Shown: positions 1-13,960 of the stretch, piece after piece
Numbering within the stretch: the stretch's first letter is position 1
Layout: each line of letters starts with the position of its first letter
Assembly (NCBI GenBank): GCA_902728285.1
Contig: CACVBU010001376.1
Location: 372,001-436,000 of the forward strand
Reading direction: 5' to 3'
Origin: Clytia hemisphaerica
Lineage: Eukaryota; Cnidaria; Hydrozoa; Leptothecata; Clytiidae
DNA: 64,000 bases
Translations under genes and position numbers: made by a program
Notes under the pieces: generated by a model
Database searches by the model: none
What the model was told of the DNA's origin: nothing
Seen by the model: the letters and a program-made list of their open reading frames with translations, nothing else

Positions 1-3000
1 GGCGGCCTGGCAGGGGGTGCAGGGTGTGCAGTGCACCACCCAGAAAGATTTGAGAGGGGCGCCAAAAGAGTTTTTCAAGGGGGCGCCAAAATTTTGTTGA
101 TGTTTAATTGGGCGATTTGGCGCCCATCGACAAGTAATAGCGCCTTATATAAGTGCAATGTTGATTTTTTTCGCCTGCGGCGCTTCATTTTTTTTTACAC
201 TTTTGCTTCCTTTCTCTTGAATTTTTTCAAAACTATCAACATTGAATCGTGAAAAGTCAAAGCAAGAGAAGTGTCGTGTATACACCAGGGGTTAAAGAGG
301 ATGGTGACCCCATAAATGAGAGATTGCCAAAAAAATCGAAACTTGTTGATGCTCGCTGTGGTTTTTGTGGTCTTATTTATGCTGACTAACTTTCTCGTTT
401 TTAGAAGATTTTTTAAGCTGTTTGACGTTTCTTATACCAATTATTTTTGCCTGCGGCGCCTTAATTAAAATAAACCCTTATTACTGCCAACTTTCGAATT
501 TTAGGGGCCTCTTTCAGCCATTGATTTTTAATGGGGAGTAAAATAAGACCAGCAGCGCAAAAGTTTAAAGATTATCAGGTAATTTTTCTGACAAAGTTTT
601 AGAAAACAAAAATATAAACCAAATCGACTTGGTATAAATTCCCATTTCAAGTATCAACAGCTCATGTTTTTATTTGAGAAGCTTTATATTTTTGGTGCTG
701 AATCGGGATAAATTGGGGCATTTTAAAAGTTGAAAATTGAAGGAGATCATCATTTATTATTTAATCATTTAGGAGAACGCGTACATTTGGACTGGTTTTA
801 GTTTAAAATATCCCTCTTGTAAGTCGTTCCCCAAATCCTCCCCCTCTCTGACAATGGTTTGTCATACATCTCGTAAATTTCAATCAAGTCTCCGCCATCA
901 TACCGAGCCAACGAAATGCCTGATTATTACTAGATTATTTGTTTTTTCTTCTCCTTTTTGTACACGTCGTAAAGCACAGTATAACACTAGGTGTGTCATT
1001 CTATAAGGGTGTACATTCGGGCTGGTTTTATTTAACATTCGCCCTTGTAATACGGTCCTCAAATATCAACCCACTTAACTGTATCTCCATTTAGCAGTTT
1101 TTGTTTATCTTCCTGCCTTTGTCAACCTGCATTGTTCCCCCGCCTGGAGGTTACTTAGAACTATTATAGGTAGATCTCTCCTCTGACACCGTAAGTGCTG
1201 TCCATACTTTTGGGTGGTTTATCTCACGTGTAAGTCTAATTTTATGTTCCACCCTCATCTGAGTGGCGTCCAACCTAATGATTGGTCCTTATTTGGGTAT
1301 TCTCGACAGGATTCGTAAGTCAATGTCCTGCACGTCCATAGGCTCCTCGTTGTGCCTTCAAATCTTATTTTTGGCTATTTTTATATTGAGTTGATTTGCT
1401 CTTATGTTGCCCTCTTTTAACCATACAGAATTTTAGAAGCCCATTTACTTTCCACAATAGCTCTTCAAACCCAATCGCCATGTCTATCATTCCATCTAGC
1501 GTTGGTTTAGACCTTAACATGTCTGGATTTCTTGCTCCTTGGAAAAATGACTCATCTCTTTCTGATCTTTCAGTGCCTACTGACTTAATTTCTCTTTCCT
1601 TTGATGTTCTTGAGGTTTAGGTGTCTTGCAGAAGGTCAATAGGCCCATCTCTGGTGGACCCTTTGACTAAGCTGATCTTACTCACATTCCAGTATTCAAA
1701 GCTTTTGTTGTTTACACTTCTCTTAAAGCTTTCTTGAGCCAACATAACAGATAATTGTAGTGGACAAACAGTTTTGTATCAATTTTCTTTAATTAGGTCT
1801 CTGGTGTCCTAAGGCTCTCATTCGGCTACTCTTCTTTCTCTCTTACCTTTCGTTCTTACCCTTTTCTTTGCTTGCTACATGTGCCCGGCTCTGATGACGT
1901 GTTTACTAGACCCTCTTTTTTTTTTAGTCTCAGCTACAGCTACCCACATTCAATTTGACTCTCCCAACTCGAATCATCATGCTGCTCCCATCAAGGGTTC
2001 CTTTGTAGTTGATCTTATGTGTTCTCCTTTTAGGTTTACCTCTAATTCCATCTTCCTGAACTTCCTCCTTAGTCTCTGTTCAAATAAATACAGTTCCTTT
2101 CTTCACGATCTGTCGCTCTTGTCGGGTCTTTGATGTTGTTCCACTGCATTTTGCCAATTATACAACGTTTGTCGAGTTGCTGCATCTTCGTATATACTGA
2201 TGATATCCAATTTCAATCATCAGTGCTGCGGGTAGCAGCTGGTTGCATCAACTACTGGTCATTCTGTAACGTTTAGTTTTTCACCTGCAGTCTAAAATTT
2301 AAGGGATTATAGGCGTGTCGGCTTTTCCCCAAAACTTATTTAATGATTTTAATTGTCATTTCAGTGGTTCCTTTTTATTTGTCTTATTTATTCTTTCACT
2401 TCGTTGTTCTTTTTTTTCTGTCAAAATAGGCGTTTAGCTAATCTAATCATATCAGATTTGAAAGGGGACCTACCCCCCCCCCCCAAAAAAAAAATTCCCC
2501 TCTCCAATAATTCTCCTTATGTTCCTTAACTACCAGCCGACAGAAATTTCCTTATTTGGGGCAATGGTCACGGTCTGCATGATTAATGTTTGCAAACTGT
2601 CCCTTCTGCAAGCAAACCCCCATTCGGCTACCCAGCAACCTGTTTCTTTAAGGCAAGTTATCTGCATCCCACCCCTGGTTACAATCACCCATTTTTTTCA
2701 TCACCCAAGGGAAGATTCTGATTTCCAGCTTTTATCGACAGCATTACAAGGGCCAAGAGCTTCAATAGGTGGAGGCGCCACTTTAGCAATTTTGGTGTTA
2801 CCCCTGAGTCCATTTAAACCCCCATCACAGACTGGACGGCATGATTAAGTGGCCAAGTGGTTCATGGTAGTCCTCAAGGTTAACCTTTTGATTTTAACCA
2901 GACTTACTTTTTTTTTTTAATAAGCAAGTGTACCCATTGATCAGGCTCGTGTATGCTTAAGTTCTCAAAACATTCAGGCATAGTTTATGCTAATTGTATG

Positions 3001-3768
3001 CTTAACAGATTTTGGGAGCAGTGGAATGTAGCTAGCCGTGGAATGTCTTTTTTTTGTTTTTTTACTTGACCTCTACCAAACCTAAATAGACAAAAATGAC
3101 CACTTAAAAAATATTTGAGCCGTCATATGCTTATAAGCGTTATGCTTATAAAAATGTAGTTGTTTTTGCAATGTTACTAATAGGATGGAGCAGTTTTTAC
3201 CCAGAATAAGGAACTACTAATCTGTTATTTGGCCTCTTACTAATATTTCAGTGAGCCTTTTCCTTCCTTTTTTTCTTTGGCCTTTGTACCTCCGACCCAA
3301 ATGATAGATTTAGAAGGTAGTCACTTCCGTTAGCTTGCGCTTAGGGTTTGGCGGTGGACTTGGGGGTGCGGGTTACTACGTAAACCCCATCTAGTTCTAT
3401 TTCATCAAATCAGATAGGCTCAGATCCACGTCACGGCTCCGGCTCTCGTTGTGGTCTTCAAAACCGTCCGCGGTTATAGGCTTTAAGTAGATTTATCTCT
3501 GGATGCATCCCCAAATGTCACGCCAAAACCAACACACTTTCTTACGTTTCATTTTATAGTCAAGATATCTCATTTCACAATTATACATTTGTCTCATTTC
3601 ACTGTTTCCCCTTGTTTATGTTTAGGGTATCTTACCACTATTTTCGGGTATTTCGACCATCATCAAAAACGCATTTTTTGGATTCCTCACTAGGCTAGGT
3701 TTATGCTACTCTTCACTCAACAGTCACACTGATAAGGAATTAACTCAAAATTTCTCTTGAAAAAACAA

Positions 3769-4170
3769 CCAGAGTTTCCCTGAGTTTCCCAAGTTTTAGG
3801 CGAAGTTTCTCATAAAACCAAACTGGAGTTTCCCAAAATCAAGCTGCTGTTTCCAAAATTTGAGACCGGATTCTCATCTAAATTTCATTATAAAAACGGC
3901 GAAAACAGACTCTCAAAATATTATATAGTTGTCAAAGTATACTGGTAATGGCCAATGGTCAATGAACGCTCAGGACCCAAACACATCTAAAAACACAAGC
4001 AAATGAAACACAAGTGGGCACGATATAATAATAATTTAAAAGAAATCTTTCTGACACTTTTTGAGAAACTCCGTCCAACATTTTAAAATCTCCGCCTTTT
4101 TTAATGAGACTTCGATTAACTTTTTGAGAAACTCCATTAGCTTGATTTTGGGAAACTTCGGTTATTTTTA
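3769..4170. repeat. Foldback with GAGTTTCCC arms
   Basis: The left side has repeated GAGTTTCCC and GGAGTTTCCCAAAATCAAGC (about 3770-3845). The right side has the complement, GCTTGATTTTGGGAAAC and TTGAGAAACTCC (about 4063-4160). The two arms can pair. The same structure recurs in unit B at about 11046-11448. Confidence 0.6.
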
Positions 4171-4299
4171 AAATTTTGAGCTTTCAGGGCCATCGTAGTT
4201 TTCAAAATTTAAAGTTCCGGCGAGAAAGTTGATTTTGGGCTATCTTTTTAATTTAATCGAATATTTCTATTTGGGGGAGGGGTTGGCAGACTTCCAGGC

Positions 4300-4950
4300 T
4301 ATATTCTGAGCCTTATTGGACTATTTTTGAACTTTTGGATCCTCAGATCCTAAGGTCCTATATCTAGCGTTAAAACTCAGGAGGGGGTACTAGGTTTGCG
4401 AGGTGACGTTGACGGGTATGTCTGAGCCAAAGTTTGAAAATCGATCCTTTGAGAGAACTGAATTTCGACGTTTTTGCGACCCTTTAAGGGACTATTTTTG
4501 TAAATTTTTAAGTAAGAAATACAAATTTATGATCCTTTGAGGGAGTTGATTTTTTATATTTCGTAATTTTGGCCCGGGGGACTTAGGCAAATGGAGGTTA
4601 AGGTATGTACCGCCCTTAAGGGTACCTTTTTTGGACTTCCAAAGTCCCGCTAAGGGTCGAAAAACTAGGAAAATTTCAACTTTTTACCCCCTGAAAGATC
4701 AAAATTTGGTCAAAATTGGTCAAATTTGTCCCGCTAAGGGTCATAAAATTCCAAAAATGTTCCTTTGTTTTCTCCTTTTTAGTCCTGGTAAGGGTCCAAA
4801 GTTCGAAAGTCGGGCGGCACCCCCCCCCCCCCCCGTCAGCTCGCAACCCTAGCCCCCCCCCCCCCGGAATTTTGGGATCCTTTCAGAGACTCGATTATGC
4901 TAATTTATCGTTTTTGTATCCCTTTGAGAGACTTCCGAGGGTTTTGACAC
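4300..4950. repeat. Degenerate array of about 40-bp units with CCCTTTGAGGGAC phrases
   Basis: A loose phrase, CCCTTTGAGGGACT followed by T/A-rich spacer, returns every 30-90 bases (4311, 4443, 4481, 4530, 4610, 4646, 4687, 4729, 4785, 4878, 4918), with variants such as CCCGCTAAGGGTC. Each phrase is itself partly palindromic. The copy in unit B lies at about 11577-12228. It is interrupted by poly-C runs near 4820 and 4853. Function unknown. Confidence 0.6.
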
Positions 4951-5466
4951 TTCTTGAAACCCTTATGGCTCTCACATACAGAGTCTCTAAAGGCAGACGC
5001 CCAATTGTGTAATACTAACAGCAATAAAATAGTCATAAGTAAATTTTCAATTCTTCTGGGGTTTAACAACGTTTTGATGGATTTCTATTGAAAGAAAATT
5101 CTGTGTGTTATGTTTTGAGATCGCACTCTTTCATTGAACCTTTTCTACATTTCTTCCTAAACGCGATTTAATATTCGGAAAAGGTCTTCATCTAAGATCC
5201 TGGATGATCAACCTTGAGCCCAAAGGCTTATCCAACCCCCTTACGCAATTGATAAACTGATGGAAACGCTGACGGAGGATGTAAACGAGATTCCTTCCAG
5301 CTTTACGGCACTGACCTCTTTACGTCGCAGAATCGTTTAACGGCCCTAGCTTGCCAGGGTGCCTTGATGATTGCCATTTGGTTACTTTTATTTCTCCCTT
5401 GTGTGCGTTGAATAAAATCAGGATTTGTGCTCAGCTTGATTAGTGGGGTCGTTTAGCATAATTTAC

Positions 5467-6006
5467 AGGAAAAAAATAATATATAGCTGAAACTTTCTAC
5501 AGACCTTCTCTATAGGATGCTTATGCCTCAGGAAAAAAATCCCCTAGAATCCCACTGGTGGAACATTCCCTTTTTGGGCAATTTCTTTTTTTCCCCAGGC
5601 AAAACCCTAAGGGCGAAATGTTTTGAAAATTTCAAACTCATTTTCAGACAATATCAGGTATACCATTCGAAAGCTCTCAAAAAACTATACAGAAGACTTT
5701 TAAACGGGTATGGCCGATTTCATTACCTAACTCGAGATATTTCATGCGCAAGTTCCACTTTTCACCACATTTTGGTCTAAAACTGACCAAAAATTGCATC
5801 TTCTGCGTGAATTATCTCGAGTTAGGTAATGAAATTGGCTATACCCGTCTAAAAGTCTTCTATATAGTTTTTTTGAGAGCTTTCGAATGGTATACATGAT
5901 GTTGTCTCAAAAAGAGTTTGAAATTTTCAAAAAATTTTGACCTTAGGGTTTTGCCTGGGGAAAAAAAGAAATTGCCCAAAAAAGGGATGTTCCATCAGTG
6001 GGATTT
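5467..6006. repeat. Truncated copy of the 618-bp foldback
   Basis: The left arm (from AGGAAAAAAATAATATAT) is complete, and the right arm begins at about 5783. The right arm stops at about 6006, before it pairs back with the outer end, and other sequence follows. This is the breakpoint between units A and B. Confidence 0.75.
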
Positions 6007-6012
6007 TTTTGG

Positions 6013-8018
6013 GGTTTTCAAAAAAAAGTTAAAATTTAGACCTACCCACACAACAAAATATTCTAATTACAGTGTCGTGTTCTGACACAGGGCTTTTTTT
6101 TCGGGAAACCCTTTATGTAAGTGCTTCAACTTTTTCGTATGTTCGTTCGGTTGAATTTTTCAGCATTGATTTCATTAGCCCTTTTGAATGCTAAAGAAAA
6201 ATGTCTTCAAATATCATTATAATATACTTTTTCAACCCTATATAACTTAGTTTGGCTCACTTTGGTTATTTTCTTTATATGGTATGTTTAAATTCTTAGC
6301 TTTTTAGCTTTTTTTAGCCGAAAAAAAAATATATTCAAAAAAGTCCATTCACTTTTTTCCACTAATTCTTGATTTGTGAAGTGGGCATACGGGAAATGAT
6401 TTTTGAATAAAAGTCCCAAATAACCCTACTTATACTATTCAAGAGAGACACTGCAGAAACCTTGAGTTCAAAGCCCCGAAGTGCAATCATGGTCGTAATA
6501 TTTGAGAAAAAAGGGAAATCCAACGGGAAGTTTTGAAACCACAATCGATTTGTAAGTGCTCTAAATTAGGTTGGAAGGGTAAAGTTTTAACTCTGAGTTT
6601 TGTCGTGAGACTTAAGACTTGGCCCAGAATCGATTTTCTCGCCCGAACTCCAAATTTCGAAAAACGAGGAAATAAGCTTAATTCTCAATAGATTTCGACC
6701 ATGATTGTGGCTAGAGTTGAAACTCATGGATGAGAAATATATGAACCCACTTCCTTCACCTTTAAAATGCGTGACCAGAGACAAACGACCACAAACACCA
6801 ATTTGAAGGTCAAATCCATATTGGCAGATTTCAAAATATATGTTGCATGAAATGAGAAAAGTCTACAATTCCAGTCATCATAATATTTGAGAAAAAAGGG
6901 AAATTCCCACGAAATCTTTTGGAAGCGCTCTAACTAACAGAGTTTTAACCCTGAGTTTTAACATGAGACTAAGACAGTTCAAGAAAAAGTTCAAGAATGA
7001 TCCAATAGGACTCAGAATATAGCCTGTATGTAGGTCAATAAACCCCACTGAAATTGAAATATTCGTTTAAATTCAACAAATATCCTAAATCACTATCTAA
7101 GAAAAAAGCCCAAAGCCGAAGAAAATTCGCAAACGTTTTTTTTTTACAGAAAAGAGTTTACAGTTTACAGTCGGTAGAGTTACCAGTCTCCCGCCGTTTT
7201 TTTTTTCGTATACCGCCATAACGCCATACCGCCATATTTTCCCGCCTTTACCATCACTGTAACGGACGATAACCAGTGGCGGCCTGGCAGGGGGTGCAGG
7301 GTGTGCAGTGCACCACCCAGAAAGATTTGAGAGGGGCGCCAAAAGAGTTTTTCAAGGGGGCGCCAAAATTTTGTTGATGTTTAATTGGGCGATTTGGCGC
7401 CCATCGACAAGTAATAGCGCCTTATATAAGTGCAATGTTGATTTTTTTCGCCTGCGGCGCTTCATTTTTTTTTACACTTTTGCTTCCTTTCTCTTGAATT
7501 TTTTCAAAACTATCAACATTGAATCGTGAAAAGTCAAAGCAAGAGAAGTGTCGTGTATACACCAGGGGTTAAAGAGGATGGTGACCCCATAAATGAGAGA
7601 TTGCCAAAAAAATCGAAACTTGTTGATGCTCGCTGTGGTTTTTGTGGTCTTATTTATGCTGACTAACTTTCTCGTTTTTAGAAGATTTTTTAAGCTGTTT
7701 GACGTTTCTTATACCAATTATTTTTGCCTGCGGCGCCTTAATTAAAATAAACCCTTATTACTGCCAACTTTCGAATTTTAGGGGCCTCTTTCAGCCATTG
7801 ATTTTTAATGGGGAGTAAAATAAGACCAGCAGCGCAAAAGTTTAAAGATTATCAGGTAATTTTTCTGACAAAGTTTTAGAAAACAAAAATATAAACCAAA
7901 TCGACTTGGTATAAAATTCCCATTTCAAGTATCAACAGCTCATGTTTTTATTTGAGAAGCTTTATATTTTTGGTGCTGAATCGGGATAAATTGGGGCATT
8001 TTAAAAGTTGAAAATTGA
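6013..8018 (+). repeat. Left arm of a 2-kb inverted repeat
   Basis: Positions 6013-8018 read in reverse complement at 13961-15965, with paired coordinates adding up to 21979 across the part that starts at 7278. The arm spans the A/B junction, so it contains the end of the 7.28-kb unit plus the first 740 bases of the next. The loop between the arms is 5.9 kb. Confidence 0.9.
7273..7312 (+). repeat. Possible transposon terminus (CAGTGGCGGCC)
   Basis: CAGTGGCGGCCTGGC at 7273, mirrored at 14692-14706, looks like the end of a hAT-type element (CAGTGGCG-like termini are common in animal hAT transposons). Because the flanks are also mirrored, a target-site duplication cannot be tested here. The call is inference from the terminal motif only. 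Confidence 0.3.
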
Positions 8019-11000
8019 AGGAGATCATCATTTATTATTTAATCATTTAGGAGAACGCGTACATTTGGACTGGTTTTAGTTTAAAATATCCCTCTTGTAA
8101 GTCGTTCCCCAAATCCTCCCCCTCTCTGACAATGGTTTGTCATACATCTCGTAAATTTCAATCAAGTCTCCGCCATCATACCGAGCCAACGAAATGCCTG
8201 ATTATTACTAGATTATTTGTTTTTTCTTCTCCTTTTTGTACACGTCGTAAAGCACAGTATAACACTAGGTGTGTCATTCTATAAGGGTGTACATTCGGGC
8301 TGGTTTTATTTAACATTCGCCCTTGTAATACGGTCCTCAAATATCAACCCACTTAACTGTATCTCCATTTAGCAGTTTTTGTTTATCTTCCTGCCTTTGT
8401 CAACCTGCATTGTTCCCCCGCCTGGAGGTTACTTAGAACTATTATAGGTAGATCTCTCCTCTGACACCGTAAGTGCTGTCCATACTTTTGGGTGGTTTAT
8501 CTCACGTGTAAGTCTAATTTTATGTTCCACCCTCATCTGAGTGGCGTCCAACCTAATGATTGGTCCTTATTTGGGTATTCTCGACAGGATTCGTAAGTCA
8601 ATGTCCTGCACGTCCATAGGCTCCTCGTTGTGCCTTCAAATCTTATTTTTGGCTATTTTTATATTGAGTTGATTTGCTCTTATGTTGCCCTCTTTTAACC
8701 ATACAGAATTTTAGAAGCCCATTTACTTTCCACAATAGCTCTTCAAACCCAATCGCCATGTCTATCATTCCATCTAGCGTTGGTTTAGACCTTAACATGT
8801 CTGGATTTCTTGCTCCTTGGAAAAATGACTCATCTCTTTCTGATCTTTCAGTGCCTACTGACTTAATTTCTCTTTCCTTTGATGTTCTTGAGGTTTAGGT
8901 GTCTTGCAGAAGGTCAATAGGCCCATCTCTGGTGGACCCTTTGACTAAGCTGATCTTACTCACATTCCAGTATTCAAAGCTTTTGTTGTTTACACTTCTC
9001 TTAAAGCTTTCTTGAGCCAACATAACAGATAATTGTAGTGGACAAACAGTTTTGTATCAATTTTCTTTAATTAGGTCTCTGGTTGTCCTAAGGCTCTCAT
9101 TCGGCTACTCTTCTTTCTCTCTTACCTTTCGTTCTTACCCTTTTCTTTGCTTGCTACATGTGCCCGGCTCTGATGACGTGTTTACTAGACCCTCTTTTTT
9201 TTTTTAGTCTCAGCTACAGCTACCCACATTCAATTTGACTCTCCCAACTCGAATCATCATGCTGCTCCCATCAAGGGTTCCTTTGTAGTTGATCTTATGT
9301 GTTCTCCTTTTAGGTTTACCTCTAATTCCATCTTCCTGAACTTCCTCCTTAGTCTCTGTTCAAATAAATACAGTTCCTTTCTTCACGATCTGTCGCTCTT
9401 GTCGGGTCTTTGATGTTGTTCCACTGCATTTTGCCAATTATACAACGTTTGTCGAGTTGCTGCATCTTCGTATATACTGATGATATCCAATTTCAATCAT
9501 CAGTGCTGCGGGTAGCAGCTGGTTGCATCAACTACTGGTCATTCTGTAACGTTTAGTTTTTCACCTGCAGTCTAAAATTTAAGGGATTATAGGCGTGTCG
9601 GCTTTTCCCCAAAACTTATTTAATGATTTTAATTGTCATTTCAGTGGTTCCTTTTTATTTGTCTTATTTATTCTTTCACTTCGTTGTTCTTTTTTTTTCT
9701 GTCAAAATAGGCGTTTAGCTAATCTAATCATATCAGATTTGAAAGGGGACCTACCCCCCCCCCCCAAAAAAAAATTCCCCTCTCCAATAATTCTCCTTAT
9801 GTTCCTTAACTACCAGCCGACAGAAATTTCCTTATTTGGGGCAATGGTCACGGTCTGCATGATTAATGTTTGCAAACTGTCCCTTCTGCAAGCAAACCCC
9901 CATTCGGCTACCCAGCAACCTGTTTCTTTAAGGCAAGTTATCTGCATCCCACCCCTGGTTACAATCACCCATTTTTTTCATCACCCAAGGGAAGATTCTG
10001 ATTTCCAGCTTTTATCGACAGCATTACAAGGGCCAAGAGCTTCAATAGGTGGAGGCGCCACTTTAGCAATTTTGGTGTTACCCCTGAGTCCATTTAAACC
10101 CCCATCACAGACTGGACGGCATGATTAAGTGGCCAAGTGGTTCATGGTAGTCCTCAAGGTTAACCTTTTGATTTTAACCAGACTTACTTTTTTTTTTTTA
10201 ATAAGCAAGTGTACCCATTGATCAGGCTCGTGTATGCTTAAGTTCTCAAAACATTCAGGCATAGTTTATGCTAATTGTATGCTTAACAGATTTTGGGAGC
10301 AGTGGAATGTAGCTAGCCGTGGAATGTCTTTTTTTTGTTTTTTTACTTGACCTCTACCAAACCTAAATAGACAAAAATGACCACTTAAAAAATATTTGAG
10401 CCGTCATATGCTTATAAGCGTTATGCTTATAAAAATGTAGTTGTTTTTGCAATGTTACTAATAGGATGGAGCAGTTTTTACCCAGAATAAGGAACTACTA
10501 ATCTGTTATTTGGCCTCTTACTAATATTTCAGTGAGCCTTTTCCTTCCTTTTTTTCTTTGGCCTTTGTACCTCCGACCCAAATGATAGATTTAGAAGGTA
10601 GTCACTTCCGTTAGCTTGCGCTTAGGGTTTGGCGGTGGACTTGGGGGTGCGGGTTACTACGTAAACCCCATCTAGTTCTATTTCATCAAATCAGATAGGC
10701 TCAGATCCACGTCACGGCTCCGGCTCTCGTTGTGGTCTTCAAAACCGTCCGCGGTTATAGGCTTTAAGTAGATTTATCTCTGGATGCATCCCCAAATGTC
10801 ACGCCAAAACCAACACACTTTCTTACGTTTCATTTTAAAGTCAAGATATCTCATTTCACAATTATACATTTGTCTCTTTTTCATTGTTTCCCCTTGTTTA
10901 TGTTTAGGGTATCTTATCACTATTTTCGGGTATTTCGACCATCATCAAAAACGCATTTTTTGGATTCCTCACTAGGCTAGGTTTATGCTACTCTTCACTC

Positions 11001-13283
11001 AACAGTCACACTGATAAGGAATTAACTCAAAATTTCTCTTGAAAAAACAACCAGAGTTTCCCTGAGTTTCCCAAGTTTTAGGCGAAGTTTCTCATAAAAC
11101 CAAACTGGAGTTTCCCAAAATCAAGCTGCTGTTTCCAAAATTTGAGACCGGATTCTCATCTAAATTTCATTATAAAAACGGCGAAAACAGACTCTCAAAA
11201 TATTATATAGTTGTCAAAGTATACTGGTAATGGCCAATGGTCAATGAACGCTCAGGACCCAAACACATCTAAAAACACAAGCAAATGAAACACAAGTGGG
11301 CACGATATAATAATAATTTAAAAGAAATCTTTCTGACACTTTTTGAGAAACTCCGTCCAACATTTTAAAATCTCCGCCTTGTTTTAATGAGACTTCGATT
11401 AACTTTTTGAGAAACTCCATTAGCTTGATTTTGGGAAACTTCGGTTATTTTTAAAATTTTGAGCTTTCAGGGCCATCGTAGTTTTCAAAATTTAAAGTTC
11501 CGGCGAGAAAGTTGATTTTGGGCTATCTTTTTAATTTAATCGAATATTTCTATTTGGGGGAGGGGTTGGCAGACTTCCAGGCTATATTCTGAGCCTTATT
11601 GGACTATTTTTGAACTTTTGGATCCTCAGATCCTAAGGTCCTATATCTAGCGTTAAAACTCAGGAGGGGGTACTAGGTTTGCGAGGTGACGTTGACGGGT
11701 ATGTCTGAGCCAAAGTTTGAAAATCGATCCTTTGAGAGAACTGAATTTCGACGTTTTTGCGACCCTTTAAGGGACTATTTTTGTAAATTTTTAAGTAAGA
11801 AATACAAATTTATGATCCTTTGAGGGAGTTGATTTTTTATATTTCGTAATTTTGGCCCGGGGGACTTAGGCAAATGGAGGTTAAGGTATGTACCGCCCTT
11901 AAGGGTACCTTTTTTGGACTTCCAAAGTCCCGCTAAGGGTCGAAAAACTAGGAAAATTTCAACTTTTTACCCCCTGAAAGATCAAAATTTGGTCAAAATT
12001 GGTCAAATTTGTCCCGCTAAGGGTCATAAAATTCCAAAAATGTTCCTTTGTTTTCTCCTTTTTAGTCCTGGTAAGGGTCCAAAGTTCGAAAGTCGGGCGG
12101 CACCCCCCCCCCGTCAGCTCGCAACCCTAGCCCCCCCCCCCGGAATTTTTGGGATCCTTTCAGAGACTCGATTATGCTAATTTATCGTTTTTGTATCCCT
12201 TTGAGAGACTTCCGAGGGTTTTGACACTTCTTGAAACCCTTATGGCTCTCACATACAGAGTCTCTAAAGGCAGACGCCCAATTGTGTAATACTAACAGCA
12301 ATAAAATAGTCATAAGTAAATTTTCAATTCTTCTGGGGTTTAACAACGTTTTGATGGATTTCTATTGAAAGAAAATTCTGTGTGTTATGTTTTGAGATCG
12401 CACTCTTTCATTGAACCTTTTCTACATTTCTTCCTAAACGCGATTTAATATTCGGAAAAGGTCTTCATCTAAGATCCTGGATGATCAACCTTGAGCCCAA
12501 AGGCTTATCCAACCCCCTTACGCAATTGATAAACTGATGGAAACGCTGACGGAGGATGTAAACGAGATTCCTTCCAGCTTTACGGCACTGACCTCTTTAC
12601 GTCGCAGAATCGTTTAACGGCCCTAGCTTGCCAGGGTGCCTTGATGATTGCCATTTGGTTACTTTTATTTCTCCCTTGTGTGCGTTGAATAAAATCAGGA
12701 TTTGTGCTCAGCTTGATTAGTGGGGTCGTTTAGCATAATTTACAGGAAAAAAATAATATATAGCTGAAACTTTCTACAGACCTTCTCTATAGGATGCTTA
12801 TGCCTCAGGAAAAAAATCCCCTAGAATCCCACTGGTGGAACATTCCCTTTTTGGCAATTTCTTTTTTTCCCCAGGCAAAACCCTAAGGGCGAAATGTTTT
12901 GAAAATTTCAAACTCATTTTCAGACAATATCAGGTATACCATTCGAAAGCTCTCAAAAAACTATACAGAAGACTTTTAAACGGGTATGGCCGATTTCATT
13001 ACCTAACTCGAGATATTTCATGCGCAAGTTCCACTTTTCACCACATTTTGGTCTAAAACTGACCAAAAATTGCATCTTCTGCGTGAATTATCTCGAGTTA
13101 GGTAATGAAATTGGCTATACCCGTCTAAAAGTCTTCTATATAGTTTTTTTGAGAGCTTTCGAATGGTATACATGATGTTGTCTCAAAAAGAGTTTGAAAT
13201 TTTCAAAAAATTTTGACCTTAGGGTTTTGCCTGGGGAAAAAAAGAAATTGCCCAAAAAAGGGATGTTCCATCAGTGGGATTTT
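7278..13283. repeat. Repeat unit B, direct copy of 1-6006
   Basis: This is a direct copy of positions 1-6006 at a constant offset of 7277. Near-identity shows either a very recent duplication or an assembly duplication. The copies part inside a foldback element: unit B continues into the complete right arm of that foldback (to 13361), while unit A switches at about 6006 to other sequence. No coding potential is convincing. Confidence 0.9.
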
Positions 13284-13361
13284 AGGGGATTTTTTTCTGA
13301 GGCATAAGCATCCTATAGAGAAGGCCTGGAGAAAGTTTCAGCTATATATTATTTTTTTCCT
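12744..13361. mobile_element. Foldback MITE, complete copy
   Basis: The element reads AGGAAAAAAATAATATATAG at the left and the complement CTATATATTATTTTTTTCCT at the right, and nearly the whole length pairs around a centre near 13055. Landmarks such as GGATGCTTATGCCTCAG are mirrored at 13299-13315. No protein is encoded. Confidence 0.75.
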
Positions 13362-13960
13362 ACAAACAGCCTGTATTTTTGTAACACGACCACACTATAT
13401 GCTGTGTACGGCTGTGATAAGCACTTTGTTAAGACAACAGTCCTCCAGAACGTTATATGGACCTTGTGAACGTTAGATAAACGTTGAAAAACGCTGTGTA
13501 CCAACTGGGTATGATCATATATTGTAAATTGATTGTTGGGAGGGCCTTTGACTACTTTGATTACATCGAGTTTATCCTATACTATTTGATTTGAATCTAC
13601 AATATCGCAAAATCTATTGAGAATTTTGGTTAATTTCTCGTTTTTAGCATTTTAAAGTTTGGGCGAGAATTCCACTTTGGGGATATTTGTAGAGATGTTA
13701 AGCGACCTGGCTTAATTTTCTTGGTGGTGCAAACTATGAAATTGGCGCCCCTGATATTTTTGTCCCTACTTGCGCCCTCCATCATTAAGTGGAAATATTA
13801 AAAGTCAGAGCAGGTGACTGGTTGAATGTTGAAAGTAACACCCGGAATCTTTGAGTTAAAAAACTTTTATTTATACGAATGTGTAGTAATGATAACTTGA
13901 TATCTATTTCATCCTTGTTATAATTTGAAATGTTATATTTTTCTGAACAAGGAAAATTTT
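13362..13960. other. Spacer between unit B and the inverted arm
   Basis: No gene is seen. Around 13612-13690 a stretch (ATCTATTGAGAATTT, then a GGGCGAGAA motif) resembles 15285-15350 in the inverted arm, so this spacer also derives from the same repeat family. Confidence 0.5.

Larger units (their letters stand above)
1..7277. repeat. Repeat unit A of a 7.28-kb tandem duplication
   Basis: The sequence starting at 1 starts again at 7278 with the same words (GGCGGCCTGGCAGGGGG) and stays almost identical for about 6 kb. The differences seen are mostly in homopolymer runs, for example poly-C near 2467 versus 9757 and one extra T near 9083. Within the unit I see no credible gene: all open frames are short, unspliced and resemble no family I know. 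It holds internal repeats (GAGTTTCCC foldback, a degenerate array of about 40-bp units, a long foldback), listed separately. The 6013-7277 part is present here and in the inverted copy, but is missing from unit B. Confidence 0.9.

Noticed and set aside
1396..2133. Short open frames in the 7.28-kb unit (also at 8674 and 9595)
   Set aside because: They are repeated because the DNA is duplicated. They show no domains, splice logic or conservation signal, and one frame changes length with a single homopolymer difference.
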